64,000 bases of DNA from Alectoria sarmentosa. Its lineage: Eukaryota > Ascomycota > Lecanoromycetes > Lecanorales > Parmeliaceae. Under the pieces are notes generated by a model. It searched no databases, was not told the DNA's origin, and worked only from the letters and a program-made list of their open reading frames with translations. A program made the translations under genes and the position numbers. Of this stretch, positions 10,351 through 22,895 are shown piece by piece. Where the stretch lies: NCBI GenBank assembly GCA_009733775.1, contig WOGZ01000049.1, positions 93,181 to 157,180 of the forward strand. The letters are read 5' to 3'. Each line of letters starts with the position of its first letter. The first letter of the stretch is position 1.

Positions 10351-12801
10351 GTTGCTTTGATTGGCGATTGCGTATGTTGTTACTGGCTGGTGGCTGCTTG
10401 TCGTGGTGAGAAATTGGCTTGTTTGTAAAGAGCTTGGTATGGTACTGAGGCTTGGTTGTGGTCAAATATGGACGAATGAATGTTATGGCAAGAACTAAGC
10501 TTGCGAGAGGAAGTGGGTTGAAAAAGAGAATGTCTGGGCAAGCAAAGGAATGTAACTTGTCACAGACAAAAAAAAAAGAGCGTGGTTGAAGAGAGAAGAG
10601 AAGAGAAGAGAAGAGAAGAGAAGAGTAGACGAAGGCGGCGAGAGGTTGATGATATTGGCAAGAATGCACTGAATGCAGAGGAAGGAAATGAGAGACTGGA
10701 TCATTGGAATGCGAGAATGAAAGTGTATCAGGTTAAAATGGAAGGGGCGGCATGACACGCTAAGATTCAAAGGGAGCTTCCCGCGCTAACCCATTCTCCA
10801 ACCGGGCTCTTCCAGTCTTTTGCTACCCACCATTGGACCGGCAACGCTTGTCTATCTGCGGGGCTCAGCCAATGATGATCCATATTGACATTAGAGTTGA
10901 TCATTAGAGTACTGCTCTACTGTAGTCATGGTAGGGATACTCAAGAGAGAAAACTGGTGAGTACCATATGTAATGGATGTGATCGCTTCATCATGCTCTC
11001 CAGTGTCTCGCCTTGAAGACATGCTGCTGCCTTGATCGCACTCGCGATCACACTTTGTCCATTCGCTGATAGCACACAAGTCACTCCATAGTTCTATTGC
11101 TGTAGGATGACTGTTCAAAATGTGTTGGGAGGAGCGAGAAAAGCAACAGCGATGAAGTCAGGGGCGGAGGATGATGCCAAGATGAGGCCCGGGAAGCTGC
11201 CGCCGCTAGTCCGGTTCGAATGGCTGGCCGTTTCACATTCCCCCGCCCCAGTCAATTCATTTGTACAAAAGAAAAATGATACATAGGTGCTCTCTGACAC
11301 GACAAGAAAGTTGGACATGCTGCTTTCAGCTCAGCTCCTTGACCATTAACGTCTATACACTAGTGAGGCGGAAGGCTTGGGCCTGCATTTCTCCGGGATC
11401 CTGTAGATCAGGTAGCGGGTATTGACATCATCAAATCTCGGGCAAATGGCGCCATCCAACAATTTCAAAGCACTCGCTAAGATATATGTTAAACCCTATA
11501 TAATTGTCACGATAGATAGAGGAGCTGCAGAGTAGCCAGACAACGTTGCTTTCGTCAAAGCCGTGCAACACTCATCGGCGAGATGACACCTGGTACTCTT
11601 GCCGACGAGTAGGAGGAGTAACAAACATTCACTCGCTGGTAGCAGCATGCCTTTGCTTCCGAGTTCACAAAGCAAATCAAGACCAAGCACGATGACCACC
11701 ATCATCGAACTTCATTCTCCAATTCCAGTCTTTTATCGGCCATTGCTAATCTCCCCTTTGAAGAAGCTCAGTATGTTTCTGCCATGTTGGGTGTCACTCC
11801 TCGCACCATCGTACGAGATATCTCGAGTACCTATAGAGCGTACCCTGCCAGAGATCTGAAAACGGATGCTTTCTTGAGGCACTCGGATGCGAGGTGCCAC
11901 CTCTTCGATAGGTACCCCCACCGGCATGCTAGCCCGATATCAAGGTATCGTTAGCGAAAATAGCCTGTTGGTATGTTGTTCTTACTTGAGCATACTGCAG
12001 TCCTAGGAGTCTAATGCCAGGGGACGCAGATGGGTCTGTCTGTGTGGAAGCAATAGACAATTTGTTCCTATCCAATGCTCGTTACTGGTATCGTCGGATC
12101 GTCCCAAGTGCAGGGTATCGGAGTCCTCGTTGGTGGTCCACCTGTTATGGGGAGGCCCAAATCAGTATCCGTGACTTACTTGAGATTTTTCGCAGCCGTT
12201 TTGATATGCTCCGTGATCTCGGTAGACATCTCTGTGTGGGGTGCTTTTTGCCCTGCCTCGAGGTTTTGGTCTGTCTGAGGGTTGGATTCCAAGCTTTCTC
12301 GTGGTTGGAGTATCTGAGGGCTGAATAATGATACCACTTTCGGAGTTTTTGGTGGGCTGAAACCAGAGGACACACCAGTTTTGGCAGTATTTCTGATAAA
12401 TGTTTGATTCTGACTGCTCAACATTTCTTGGTTTTCTCGACCACACTTTCGGAAGTACGCGTCATGATTGTATCTGTGTGTGAATCTGCGAGACACAGGT
12501 TGAGCACTGGAAACACTCCATGTCTACTTTCATGGTGTGAATATGGTGGGTGAATTTGAGTTTTGATGGCTAATGTTCTGTGGAAATATTTGAAGATTAA
12601 TTGATATATTCTGCTTCGGTTTGCCAAGACTTCATAGCCGTGTATCACACTACAAATGTCATTGTGTTAAGCACCGCTTACGACACCTTGTTGTAGGCAT
12701 GTCAGAAAACATTCGCCACCTTGTTGCTCAACAACAGAATGTCGATGACATGCCATACAACATCACATTTCAAATCAAGACTGCTACCATTCTATGGCTG
12801 A
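10351..12801. other. long intergenic region with microsatellite
   Basis: About 2.4 kb upstream of both the CAP gene and the finger gene. The first 400 bp probably include the CAP promoter and 5' UTR. The rest shows only scattered frames under 110 codons. One minus-strand frame at 12180-12496 is discussed among rejected items. No RNA gene was recognised. Confidence 0.5.
10591..10625. repeat. (AAGAG)n microsatellite
   Basis: Seven or so pentanucleotide AAGAG units. On the minus strand this is a CTCTT pyrimidine tract 240-275 bp upstream of the CAP-protein start codon, a position typical of fungal core promoter CT-rich stretches. Confidence 0.8.
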
Positions 12802-12819
12802 AACCTCAAGCACCCGGCA

Positions 12820-14423
12820 GTGACCACCTTTGACTGTCCTCGATGCTCGAAAACCTTTGATTCGAAAGGAGCGTGGATTTACCACCTGCAACACAGCCGC
12901 CACGGCCTTGCGCTAGTATCAATGATTCCGACAACGATCGGTCCCTCGCAAGCAACCACATCGGGTTCCAGCATGTCCATACCAAGCACACCTCCAGCAG
13001 GCGATATAGGCCCGGCTACTCGCTGCTTCAAGTTAGAGACCAAGGTGAGTTTCAAGGTGGCATACGATCTCGGTCGAGGATACGAAGCCCAGCCAATTCG
13101 AGTGACTATTCCGAAAGATGAGTCCTATGACCAGTTCCTCTGGCGTCTCCACAATGTTTTCTATGGTGACTCCTTCGAGAGGTCACTTCGCCAGTGGGAA
13201 TATGTTCTTGTCAATCGCCGATTCGAGAAGGGCGAATCACTGCCATTGACGAGCTCCAACACATACTATGCTATGGTCAGCGAACTTCTTAGGCAAAGAT
13301 CCCAGTGGAGACATGCTGTCATTCGACGCTCGGTGAGTCGATGCAGTAGTAGCTTAGGTCTGATATCAACCTAATGAGTTCTAGCATTCTGAGAATCCTA
13401 TCATAAGAGCCGTTGCGGAAGGAAGATACACTCCGACGCTTGACTTGCCAATACTTGATGCCGCTGTGCCTGATATCTCCCTACCTGATAATACACCAGT
13501 GTCTGATGCGTTTCAGCTTGACGACTCGAAAGCCGATAACCCAAGGCCTAATGTGCCAATGGATCAAGCTACACCTGAGCTGCTGAACTCCACGCCTCCA
13601 TCAAGAGCGTGGAACGTGAATTCTGCCTCTACAACACCCTTAAGTCGAAAGCCTTCTCCGGCCTTTACGTCTAGACCAAATACACGAGAGGTACACTGCT
13701 CGAGGACTCTCTGAAGCGTGAGATTCTAATTTCCTGATACAGCTAAGCACACCTGTTGCAAGTACGCAAGGTCGACGGTTGCTACAACTCAGCTCTCCAT
13801 TGGCACCTTCTGCCAGAGTACGAGATCCAATGCAACCCTATTCGCCATTGATCAGCTCACCACTAGCGCCTACTACCAGTAAGGGAGGCCGACGCTCGAT
13901 GCAGCTCAGCTTTCCATTAGCACCTGTCACCGCTTCTCCAAGGTCAAGTCAGGTCGACCCACCTTTAGCACCTGTTATCAGTACACAGAGCCCGATTCTA
14001 CTTGACTCGCCACCATTAGCACCTGCTGCACTCCTGGGGTCACCATCGTTGCAGCTTGGCTCACCAATCAGACCCCCTGCCAGTGCGCAAGCTCCACCGT
14101 TGATCCTACCAAACGTATCAGGCCCATCATCTTCTCAGGATCATGGATCTAATGAAGGCCTGGGAGAGGTATGTTTGTGCGAGTTTTTCGAAGCGTGGGG
14201 ATGCTGATTCCGGAATACAGCTCAGCTCACCCGCTGTCATAGCGCCACGCACACCAGCGGTTCCACCAATCACATCAATCTCATCTTCTTCAACTCCTGC
14301 ACCAGAGCTGTTTCAGCGACCGGTAAGCTGTTCCAACGTTGCTCTTGGCGTTATGGTATTGACCTGTCAACGCAGCTCAATCCACCGCCCAGATCTAACT
14401 CTAAATCATCCTCCAATATCTAA
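12820..14423 (+). CDS. C2H2 zinc-finger protein with repetitive SPLAP tail, about 464 aa; 5' end unresolved
   Basis: Exons 12820-13332, 13385-13690, 13743-14168, 14221-14322 and 14376-14423. All four introns are phase 0 and 52-53 bp long. The N-terminus has one C2H2 finger (CPRCSKTF...HLQHSRH, about residues 6-28). About residues 70-170 form a conserved-looking domain I do not recognise (WEYVLVNRRFEKGESLPLTS). The rest is Pro/Ser-rich with repeated PLAP modules (SSPLAP, SFPLAP, DPPLAP, SPPLAP). The finger frame opens at 12802 and has no ATG before the finger; the natural first codon at 12820 is GTG. An upstream exon, possibly splitting the start codon, is therefore likely. A nuclear DNA- or RNA-binding role is only inference. 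Confidence 0.65.
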
Positions 14424-15402
14424 GCTCCGCCGATAACCCCTATACCTATACTTCGACCTCGTCGTCCCTTATCGATCATCTCTAGACGGTCCTTAAACCA
14501 CGTAACCGAGTACCAGGTGCACTGGAGTAGTGGGAGAAATTCCTGGGAGCCACACGACAGCCTGTATCGAAAGTATCCCGCTTTCGTCCAAAATAACTTA
14601 GAAAGGCAGCGTCAGGAAAGTAGCCCCGAGACTCAGACCCAAAGGAGGATGCGGCGATAGGATGCTGTTTTAAGGTGGCGTGCTGTGATACACTTTCATG
14701 TTTCATTCTCCTCGTTGAAATGAAGGAGATGGGATCGAAGCTAGAATTGGCGCAATGTTTGCAGCTTGGACCCGGAGAATGTCGCACAGGAAATGGAAGC
14801 GGCCAGGAAAATCTCTAGTGACGATGATTAGAGTTCCATGAGAACCAGCCAATAAAACGAAGGCAGTGCATCCTGCCTGCCAAGAAGTCTTGGCAAACAT
14901 CCGCCAACCAATCGCGTCATGGTCGTTTCTCATTCAAATTCTTTCGATCAAGTCCTTTTCATCACATCTTCTTCAATCGCACCTTCTTCAATCATCATCT
15001 CAAAACTAATACCAAGCTACGAGAGAAACAGAAGCGAGAGTCGAGGCTGATTCCTGCAGATCAAAGGTTCCCATGTTATCAAGCAAGTTTTTCTTAAGTT
15101 TCGGATCCGGCGCCTTGCATGCATTCGCTCCCGACTTCAGCTCCAGTCCTCCACCTTTCTTTTTTGAGTCGAAGTAAGGCTGCATGATGCAGCATGCAGC
15201 ATGCAGGATTGCCCGCCTAGACTTTCTCGTCTCCCATAATGCAGTGATGCGTGTCCATCTGACTGCTGACCAAGCCACATCCCATCTGTCGACGAGCGCG
15301 TGTCCTTCATAATCTGATCACAGTCATCTTCTTCTTTAATCGTCTTTTTCCTCCTACGCTATACATATCTTTGACCGTCACTTCCCATGCTATCTATCCC
15401 AG
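14424..15402. other. intergenic region
   Basis: About 1 kb between two plus-strand genes. It contains a short GCATGCA-type direct repeat near 15185-15210 and a CT-rich run before 15403, consistent with a promoter. No gene was seen. Confidence 0.5.
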
Positions 15403-18400
15403 ATGAGGCTCAATCTTGCGGCTTGCCGCGACAAATTCGTTCAAGGCAACTGGCCCAATTACACGTACATCCACACCAATTACACGTACACCCACCCCAA
15501 CTACACGTGGAACGGACCAATCAGAGGCATATACAAAAACTTGAATCCACCAGTAGCACTCATAACGCTTCAAGCTTGCAGAGATATTTGCGGCGAAGGG
15601 CCAGACTACTACACTTGGGCACAATGTATGTACATACCTGGAGCACATTCTTCCTATACTAGACCTCTCTACAAGTCGCGAAACATGTTCTGGGAGCAAA
15701 GAAACTTCGAAACTCCATCGATGTGTCTCATTGCTCGGAGTTTTGACTTGTGTAAGGTATACTGACTCCGAGACTTCTATAGTGAGCAACACCATTACCA
15801 CCTGGGTAAGATGCTAGTAACCCCAAGCGCAATCAAGGGCTAACGCAGATGATTATATCAGGTACTACCGGTCATCGGCCTTATTCTTCAGGCCCCCTTC
15901 GAAAGCAACAAGAACTTGAACAGCTTTTTCGCCCTTGCGCGTTGGATCGGCAACCCCATTGCGAGCATCTCCTACGTCTTGTGGAACATCAAAATCACCG
16001 GCAAATGTGGTATGATGGTGGACATGGCTACACCATACCATGAGTTCCCGGGTGAAGACTCTCAGTTTGCTCACATGCGGGACTCGCTATACATACTGAG
16101 CGTCATGAACCAGTGCAAGTTCGGCACGCGCCCAAGAGATGAGTATATACTGATCGGGCATATTTGCAGATCTGATAAGGTATGACTTAATCGAGGAGGA
16201 CGAAACTATGATTGCAGCGGAAAAGCTTTTACGTATTGCCCTCTTCAGTGACGAGCTACCAATGACCCCCGAAGCTAGCCTAACGGACAGGCGTAAGAAA
16301 CTTGCTGGAACCATAAGGGCATTTCGCAAGAAAGGAGTGATCCCCGTGTTTGTGTCCACTTTGTGGTTTCTCCTCGCTTTGGCAATATCAATCCAGTCGG
16401 CATTTGGGGATATAGGCGATGAGGTCACAACAAATCTTGACGCTCATGACCTTGCGCTGGGACTGCTGCTTTCTTTTCTGCCAATATTCATCTTGTCCTG
16501 TGTTGTCGATCGTAACGCCGTGGCGGCCGGCCGAATTTGCGTGAAGCTGAACCGTCTTCTGGCGTCTGTGCGCAGGGCTCTCCTCGATGATGAACTTCGA
16601 AGGACCTATGGAGAACAGATTCGCGCCTCCCCAGAATTTTTCAATTGGATCAGTATTTTAGGTGACGAGAAATTCGATGACTTCTTTACAGACTTTGCTG
16701 GTCAAGGGAGAATCAGATGGCACTACGGAGTGTAAGACACTTTTCTGGGTTTCTGCCCCTCCTCCTCTTCACTCCCTCAAATAAATTCCTACATGTGGTA
16801 GTGCTGACTCGGAAATGTGCTAGTGCTCATCCTCTCTTGTGCAGTTTCGAGGACAGCTTTATGGCTGAGCATGGAAGAGGCTGGCTGCCTGAAGACAACG
16901 CCAATAGGGCGAGGACCTTCGTATGTGTTCTCGGAGTTTTTGACATTTCGGCTTAGATTATGAGCCTTGAGACATGTCTTGGGTGTTCATACTTGAAGAA
17001 ATGTTCCAAGGCTCGAAAGTCCCCCTTTGATAGAAAATTCTGCTTACGATATCATCAACAGATGCGTGACCACAGAGACGAGGACCACCGATTGATTTGG
17101 TTTGACCCTCGAATGATTCGGCAGATTGCAAGCTCCATTTGCGTAGTCTGCGCTTCGGCTGGAGGCGCCTTCATATTGTCATGTATGATTCCATTTCACC
17201 TCCCGAACGCTCCTGCTAACGAAAATCAGACAACACACCGACAGTCGGTCTCGGTTGCAGATCTGGCGGCTACATGATCTATGTTGTCATAGCAATGTTT
17301 CTCTTCCTAGTCGAGATGCTCTGCTGGGGACTCCGGACCAGCTACTTAAAGCATCAGCTCTGGTTGAGGAGGACCAGTGACCACATGCCACGGAATCCCA
17401 TCTCCAAGCTCTTACATCACTTTGAGCGGACGATCAAGCTTGCAAACACCGGCAAATTCACGAAAGCAGGGGGAACGCAGGTCGAAAAGATCCTCGGGTG
17501 GTGGAAGAAATCGAGATGGATAGATCACGCTGATGTACTCCTAAGGCTCATCGAAGTAGGAAATCTCATATGGTGAGTTGCCCTTTCCGAGTTTCTTCTT
17601 CCAGGTTTGTACTGCGTTTGGAGTTGCGAGACTTGTCGCAGGACTGCAAGGCTTCCGGGACCTAATTCACGACCCTAATGTGATCCCAAAAGAGACATTC
17701 TGACTCCGAAGTCATCAAGGCTGGCCTATATTGTCACAGCTCAGACGTAGGTGCTGAAAGTATAATTCCGCAGGCCGAGGCTAATCATATCGAAGGGTGG
17801 GATCCTACGAAACCTGCGATTGCGGATCGAGCGTCTGGGCCCCTGGTGGAGTACGAAGTTTTCTTGCATTCTCGGAATTCAACTGACGTTAGGGACTAGG
17901 GATATTTTGATTTTCAAGGCGGCCCCTTTTACCGCGAGCATGGCATTTTTCTCTATTGGGGTGCCGGCACCGGACTCTCAGGCGCTGTATTGGTGGTGGG
18001 CCTGGCCTACATTGTTGCGGAATTTTGCACTCAAAGCCATCTCGCCACAGAAGACTTCCGGGACGCATCTGAAGGGGTTAAGGTCACTAGATGGTTCAAG
18101 AAATACACGTACTGGCTCCGATTGCTACTCAGCTTATGTGACGAAATCCTGTTCCTAATCTGGAAAGTTGTTCGTTTCCCATGGCAAAGGGCCACAGGGC
18201 GGCAACCGACGGCATTCAATAAGACCTTGATTTGGGATTGGAAGGTAAAGCCAAGTAGGGCAGACGGGACGCCCAACCAGGCACACAACGACCGGTCTCG
18301 CAGACCGTCAAGCACTCACCCTCTGATGGCGGGTCTCCGAGATGATGGATCCTCTCGCAACAGCCGAAGTCGGGAGCGGTCCGAAGAAGGTGAAGGCCCA

Positions 18401-18586
18401 GAGAATCGGACACACGACGACAACGAGCGGCGCGGTTCCCGACACGCGAGTCCCTTTCGCACACGGATGCCGCCGACTTTGCAGCTGCCCACACAATCGC
18501 ACTCGAGAGATGCCCACTCGCGGTCTCCGTCCATTTCATCGGAGGCTTCTCTGTCCTCGGGTCCCCGGTCACATCTAGGCGATTGA
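15403..18586 (+). CDS. polytopic fungal membrane protein of unknown function, about 800 aa
   Basis: Exons 15403-15625, 15783-15805, 15862-16114, 16170-16731, 16824-16920, about 17062-17182, 17230-17572, 17720-17746, 17796-17850 and 17900-18586. All exact junctions keep the frame. The start of exon 6 is the one uncertain point (16999 is also possible). The intron at 16115 has a GC donor. Hydrophobic segments are WVLPVIGLILQAPF, VFVSTLWFLLALAISIQ, LGLLLSFLPIFILSC, VVCASAGGAFILSY, MIYVVIAMFLFLVEMLCW, LIWLAYIVTAQT and GLSGAVLVVGLAYIVAEF. The N-terminus has three NYT sequons in a near-repeat, a conserved-looking CRDICGEGPDYY precedes the first membrane segment, and ETCDCGSSVWAPGGGYFDF follows the sixth. 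The tail is Ser/Arg-rich and disordered. It resembles uncharacterised ascomycete integral membrane proteins (from memory). Confidence 0.75.
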
Positions 18587-19008
18587 TTCGATTTGATTTG
18601 CTCGTCGCTTGTGATGCAGCAACAGATGTGGCTGCATCGCTTTGATCGACTTTTACAAGAATCTTGGGACTTCAGATTGTTTAAGAAGTAGCTTTTTCCG
18701 TGCGGCGTCTGATCGCTTGGTTTATTCAGACTCGGAGGCCAGGTTTGATTCGAGAGAAAAGGAGTGAGGCGGATTGGAGGAGGTTGTTTGAGTCTGGTGG
18801 GGTTGGGGTCGGGGTTGGTGTTGGTGAGGGTTTGGAGGGCGGAAAGGGGGATGCCCGGCGATCGTGGAGGGGAAATTGAGGAGCAAGTGCTTTCGGTTTG
18901 CGTATAGCTGTTGACTTTTTGCGCTCGTGTGTGTGTGTGTATATACGACTATACAGTTCTTGTTTAATATTACTTGAAATATATAGGGTATCGTTCAAAT
19001 ACTTTTAT
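18587..19008. other. convergent 3' region
   Basis: Just over 400 bp between two convergent stop codons. It has a short (GT)n/(TA)n run near 18928-18945. Expected content is two 3' UTRs; no gene was seen. Confidence 0.55.
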
Positions 19009-21235
19009 TTACAACCACACCGCAACCCCGATTGCCACCATCCACGTCAGCCCAACCGCCCTCCACCCCCACTTCCGCCCCCACCTTGCCTCCGCGCTCC
19101 CCGTGAAAATCTGCGCCCCCGTCCCATTCACCCCACTCCCGAACCCAGCAGTGATATACGGCGCCAGAGCCTCCGTGCTCGACCCCACCACTACATCGCT
19201 TTCGCCAGGCGCCAGACTCACTTCCGTCCCACTCACCGTCACCACGCCGCCCGCCGTCAGTGTCTGCGATCCAATTACATACTGCGTCTCGCTGTTCGCC
19301 GTGATGGTCTCGGAACCGATCGTGATAGCGGGCGGCGTCGTAGCCACGGGTGTCGGCGTCAAAATGGATGTGCTGGGCGCGTAAACGAGTGCTGTTTGGG
19401 ACCCGGATGTTTGCAGCGCCAGCACGGTCGTCGAGGACCCCGAGCCGAGCGTTATGGTTGTGCCAGCGGCGAGGGTGGAGCCGGAGATGAGGTATTGGGA
19501 CTTCGCGTTTGGCGTTATAGTTTGCGAGCCGATGGTCAGGGCTACGGGTTCTGTGCTCGCGGCTGAGGGGAGGAGGGAGGTGCTGGGGCCGAAGACTACG
19601 GCCGTGGAGCCGCTGGATGTTTGGAGCGCTAGCACTGTGGTGGAGGTGCCGGAGCCGAGGGTCATGCTTGAGCCGGGGGCGAGGGTTTGGCCGGACACGA
19701 TGTATTGGGATTGCGCATTTGGGGTGATGGTTTCGCCGTTGATGGTGATTGGGGCTGGGACGCTGGCGGGTGGGATGAAAGCGCTGAGTGCTGAGGTCGT
19801 GAGAATTTTGGAGCCGGCAGCGTTGGTTGTGGTTAGGATTATGGCGGGGAGGTTGGTTGTTGAGGAGAGGACGGCGCCTTGCGCAATGGTAGAGGTTATG
19901 ATCGTGGGGATTGATACGGAGATGGGGGCTGTGGAAAGGCTGGTTGAGGTGACGATGCTGCCTTGAGCGTTCGTGGAGCTTACGACGATTGGGTGGCCTA
20001 TGGCTGTGCTGGTGGATATGGTGATACTGCCTTTTGAATCCGTCGAGGTGACGGGTACGGGGATCGCAACTGGATTGGTTGGGAGGACCGTTGCCGGGGC
20101 TGGTGAGGGGGTAATGATGGTGCTTTTGGACGCGGGTGCAGGTGGGTTTGAACTGACGGGAACCATATTGCTCGCTGGCAGCTGGACAGCTGGAGCTGCA
20201 TCGACTGAGGGGCTGGAGACAGGGTTCGCGGCCGGGGTTGTCGTCGATGTCGGCGCCAGCTCGGGCGCAACTGAAAGCGCTATGGGTGCTGGCAGGCCTT
20301 TTCCGGGATGTGGGACTACCGGAGTCGTCTCTGTCGGGGCAGCTTCCGGGAGGGGTGTCGTTGAAGTTGGCCCATCATCCGGCTCCGTCGACGTCGAAGT
20401 CTTGGTAAGATACAACGCTGTCTGCAACGCTCCTATCGGTCCCACACAATCACCTTGCGATTTGCAATTCCAGACTCCCAGGCCTGGAAAGAGATTCTCG
20501 ATCATATTGCCGGTATCTCCACAAGTGTCGGCCCCTATGGCAAGGAAAGTCCAGCCTCTTGGATCCTCGATTGTGTTGACACCTGTCGCCTGCACAGCTT
20601 CTGGCAGGAGTGGATGAGATGGGAAGACGGCTACTGCGCCTTGGGGAGCTATTGAGCATGTTGGTGTGCCGCTGACGGTTGTGGAGAGAGTCCCGGTCCA
20701 TGTGATGTTTGGGGCGTAATCACTGTAGACTGTGGTAGGGTACGCGCTTGAAGATAACAACGTTAGGGCGAATAGGGTGTTAGACAGTCTGACAATTACT
20801 CACACGATGCGAGTGCTACCGTCGTTATCAACCACGGATGCGGTCACTGTGCCATCGCTGTTTAAATTGGTCGGTGTAGCGATTTTTCCGAAATCGATTT
20901 CCGTATTCAAGATAGTAGTCGTTCGGGTACTGTTATTTTTCTTGTTCACAATGAGTACCACGGTCTCTGCAGTGTAGGTCGCGGTAATGGCCATCTGCGA
21001 CCAAGATATGAAGGATAGATCAATCAAAGGATAAACACAATCGTTGGAACAGTTCCCTGTTGGTACTTGGGTTACTGCTGGTCCTAAGGGAGATGCAGCA
21101 GTGGAATTGGGTGAGAATGCTGAAAATGTCAGTGGGAGAATACGAGTTGGGGATGTTGCCAGACGCACTTTGAGGACTTGCCAATGCTCCATGAAAGTGC
21201 AGGGCGAGAGCTGCTGCAAACAGGAATGAAAGCAT
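19009..21235 (-). CDS. GPI-anchored Ser/Thr-rich cell-wall protein with three internal repeats, 706 aa
   Basis: Exons 21169-21235, 20804-21119 and 19009-20746, with GT-AG introns of 49 and 57 bp that keep the frame. Residues 1-20 are a signal peptide (MLSFLFAAALALHFHGALAS). The N-terminal 230 residues contain paired Cys (GNCSNDC, DTCGDTGN, WNCKSQGDC) and probably fold as a domain. The middle is Ser/Thr/Pro-rich, suited to O-glycosylation. The C-terminal part has three tandem modules of about 65 residues built on ITIGS-TIT-N---QY---TL--G followed by STTVLALQTS. The end has a small-residue region and a hydrophobic tail (WMVAIGVAVWL), a GPI-anchor signal. It is likely exported to the plasma membrane or cell wall; an adhesin-like role is inference. 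Confidence 0.82.
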
Positions 21236-22895
21236 GATGGTAACGACAGTGAGGATTGCGAAAGATTAGAAATGACAGCTATGGAATGTGATTCAGATGT
21301 AAATGAAGGAAAAGGCAAGTTAGCTGATGATTAAGAAGAAAAGCAGGATATGAGGAGATACAAGGAAGACAGTCAGACGTGATTACGGCTGACGGCTTAC
21401 TCCAGAGGCTGAAAGATCGACCTTGCATATGCATTATACATTATGCCTTATGCAGTCCTGGAAGGATCACCAGATCTCGGACATGTCTGAAGATGCAGAA
21501 AGCAGCAGCAGGTCGACGACTGGAGCAATGAATTAAGATGAGACGATCAATCTTCTGGCCAAGATGACCAATCAAATCGATGCATCTCACAAGCTTTGAC
21601 TTTAAAGATCCAACCGGCTGGACCGGCAATTGATAGGCTGCATCTTTATGCAGGAACCTGGAACCCTGAAACCGTCCTTACTCTTAGTGCCAAGTCCACG
21701 TTCAGCTCATGCGCTTCCAGGAGCCTGGCGCATGGAACATCTGCCTACCTTAGTCTACTCTAGTGTCTAGTGCCAGTATATCCCTGCACCTGCTAGCACT
21801 TGTCGTCCATGCTGCAAAGTAGGAACTAGGTATCAAACATGAAACACCATCAAATCCACTCTGCAATCCTTCGTGCCAGCCACGGACCTAGCTCCGGGAT
21901 CGGTAATACATACCTAGGTAATACGAGCTAAGTGTGGAATATTCGTAGAGAGGCCATAAACGACAGGTCGTCGCTCACTTGGAATGGAACATTATCATGG
22001 ACAACGAGGGGTCGCGAAAATCGCAAGGCGTATTCTCTAAGTACCCTCACCACCCTCTTCTCCGTCTTTCAACTCAACAACAACAACAACAAGCTTGACC
22101 ACAAAATACCCCATGCAATGTCCATTCTTCATAGACCTTAACTCCACCCCAAACACAAACCCGACCGTTCCGTTCGAGTGCATGTCTCGTCACTACATAT
22201 GTATCAAGTCCCTGAGCCTCACGTCCCCCCCCCCCCCCCCCGCCCCCCTCATCGCAACTCAATTCTCCCCAACATCTCCGCTGCTGACCTTTGGCTCTGA
22301 GCCAGTCCTTTGTCACCAGCGAACAGAGCATTCGCGCAGATTCTCGCCAAGGACCGGCAGCTCTCTAGGTACAATACACGCTGCCCACGGAGACGGGGGA
22401 AGTATCAGTCTTGGTGTTTTGCGGGCGTGGAAAGAGATGTTCGTCGGGTTCGGGGTTTATGAACTCATGGTGCTATACCGTTGAAAGATTTTTGGGTCCC
22501 CCACCCCGTTTCTTGGGCTTTTAGATAAGTAGGCTGGCCTGGAGTCGGAACGTCCCGGGCATCTCCCAGCCCAAGTACCCAAGGTACGTGAACATGTCCA
22601 AGACCGTGGTTCTGCGTCCCAATTTTTCGATGGCGATGATTTGTGAGATGATGTCGCCTATGCTGGCTGTCACGCCACCTGATGATCAGAGCAGTAGAGA
22701 ATGATGAGTCCATCGTATTATTCTACAAAAGACAGAAAACCTCGCCGTTGCATATGTCACGGCCATTCAGCCCGGCACATGCTTGCATATCGATCAAGCC
22801 AGTGGTAACTCGCGAGACCCAATGCAAATACACGCTGGCCGTGCCGCAACCTTGGGCCTCCGCCGTCACCATCTGCAAGAAGGGACTCCCCACCC
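21236..22895. other. intergenic region with simple repeats
   Basis: About 1.65 kb upstream of the GPI-protein gene. It includes a short (AAC)n run at about 22075-22091 and a long C homopolymer at 22225-22241. The frames over the C-run (Pro or Gly-rich) look like composition artefacts. No gene was recognised. Confidence 0.5.
22225..22241. repeat. poly-C homopolymer (17 C)
   Basis: Seventeen consecutive C followed by one G and six more C. Length is likely variable or uncertain, because homopolymers of this size are error-prone in assembly. Confidence 0.85.

Noticed and set aside
11205..11235. GGTTCGAA box resembling a tRNA T-loop
   Set aside because: No matching A box or cloverleaf stems could be drawn around it.
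12130..12496. Minus-strand frame with a perfect GTAAGT donor and CATAACAG acceptor, suggesting a two-exon gene
   Set aside because: The intron would be only 38 bp, the frame starts at GTG with no early ATG, and the protein matches nothing I know.
19454..20617. Long plus-strand frames opposite the GPI protein
   Set aside because: Antisense shadows caused by the Ser/Thr/Pro codon repetition of the true gene.
22095..22484. 129-codon plus-strand frame with a Pro run
   Set aside because: It is created by the C17 homopolymer; flanking residues are not protein-like.
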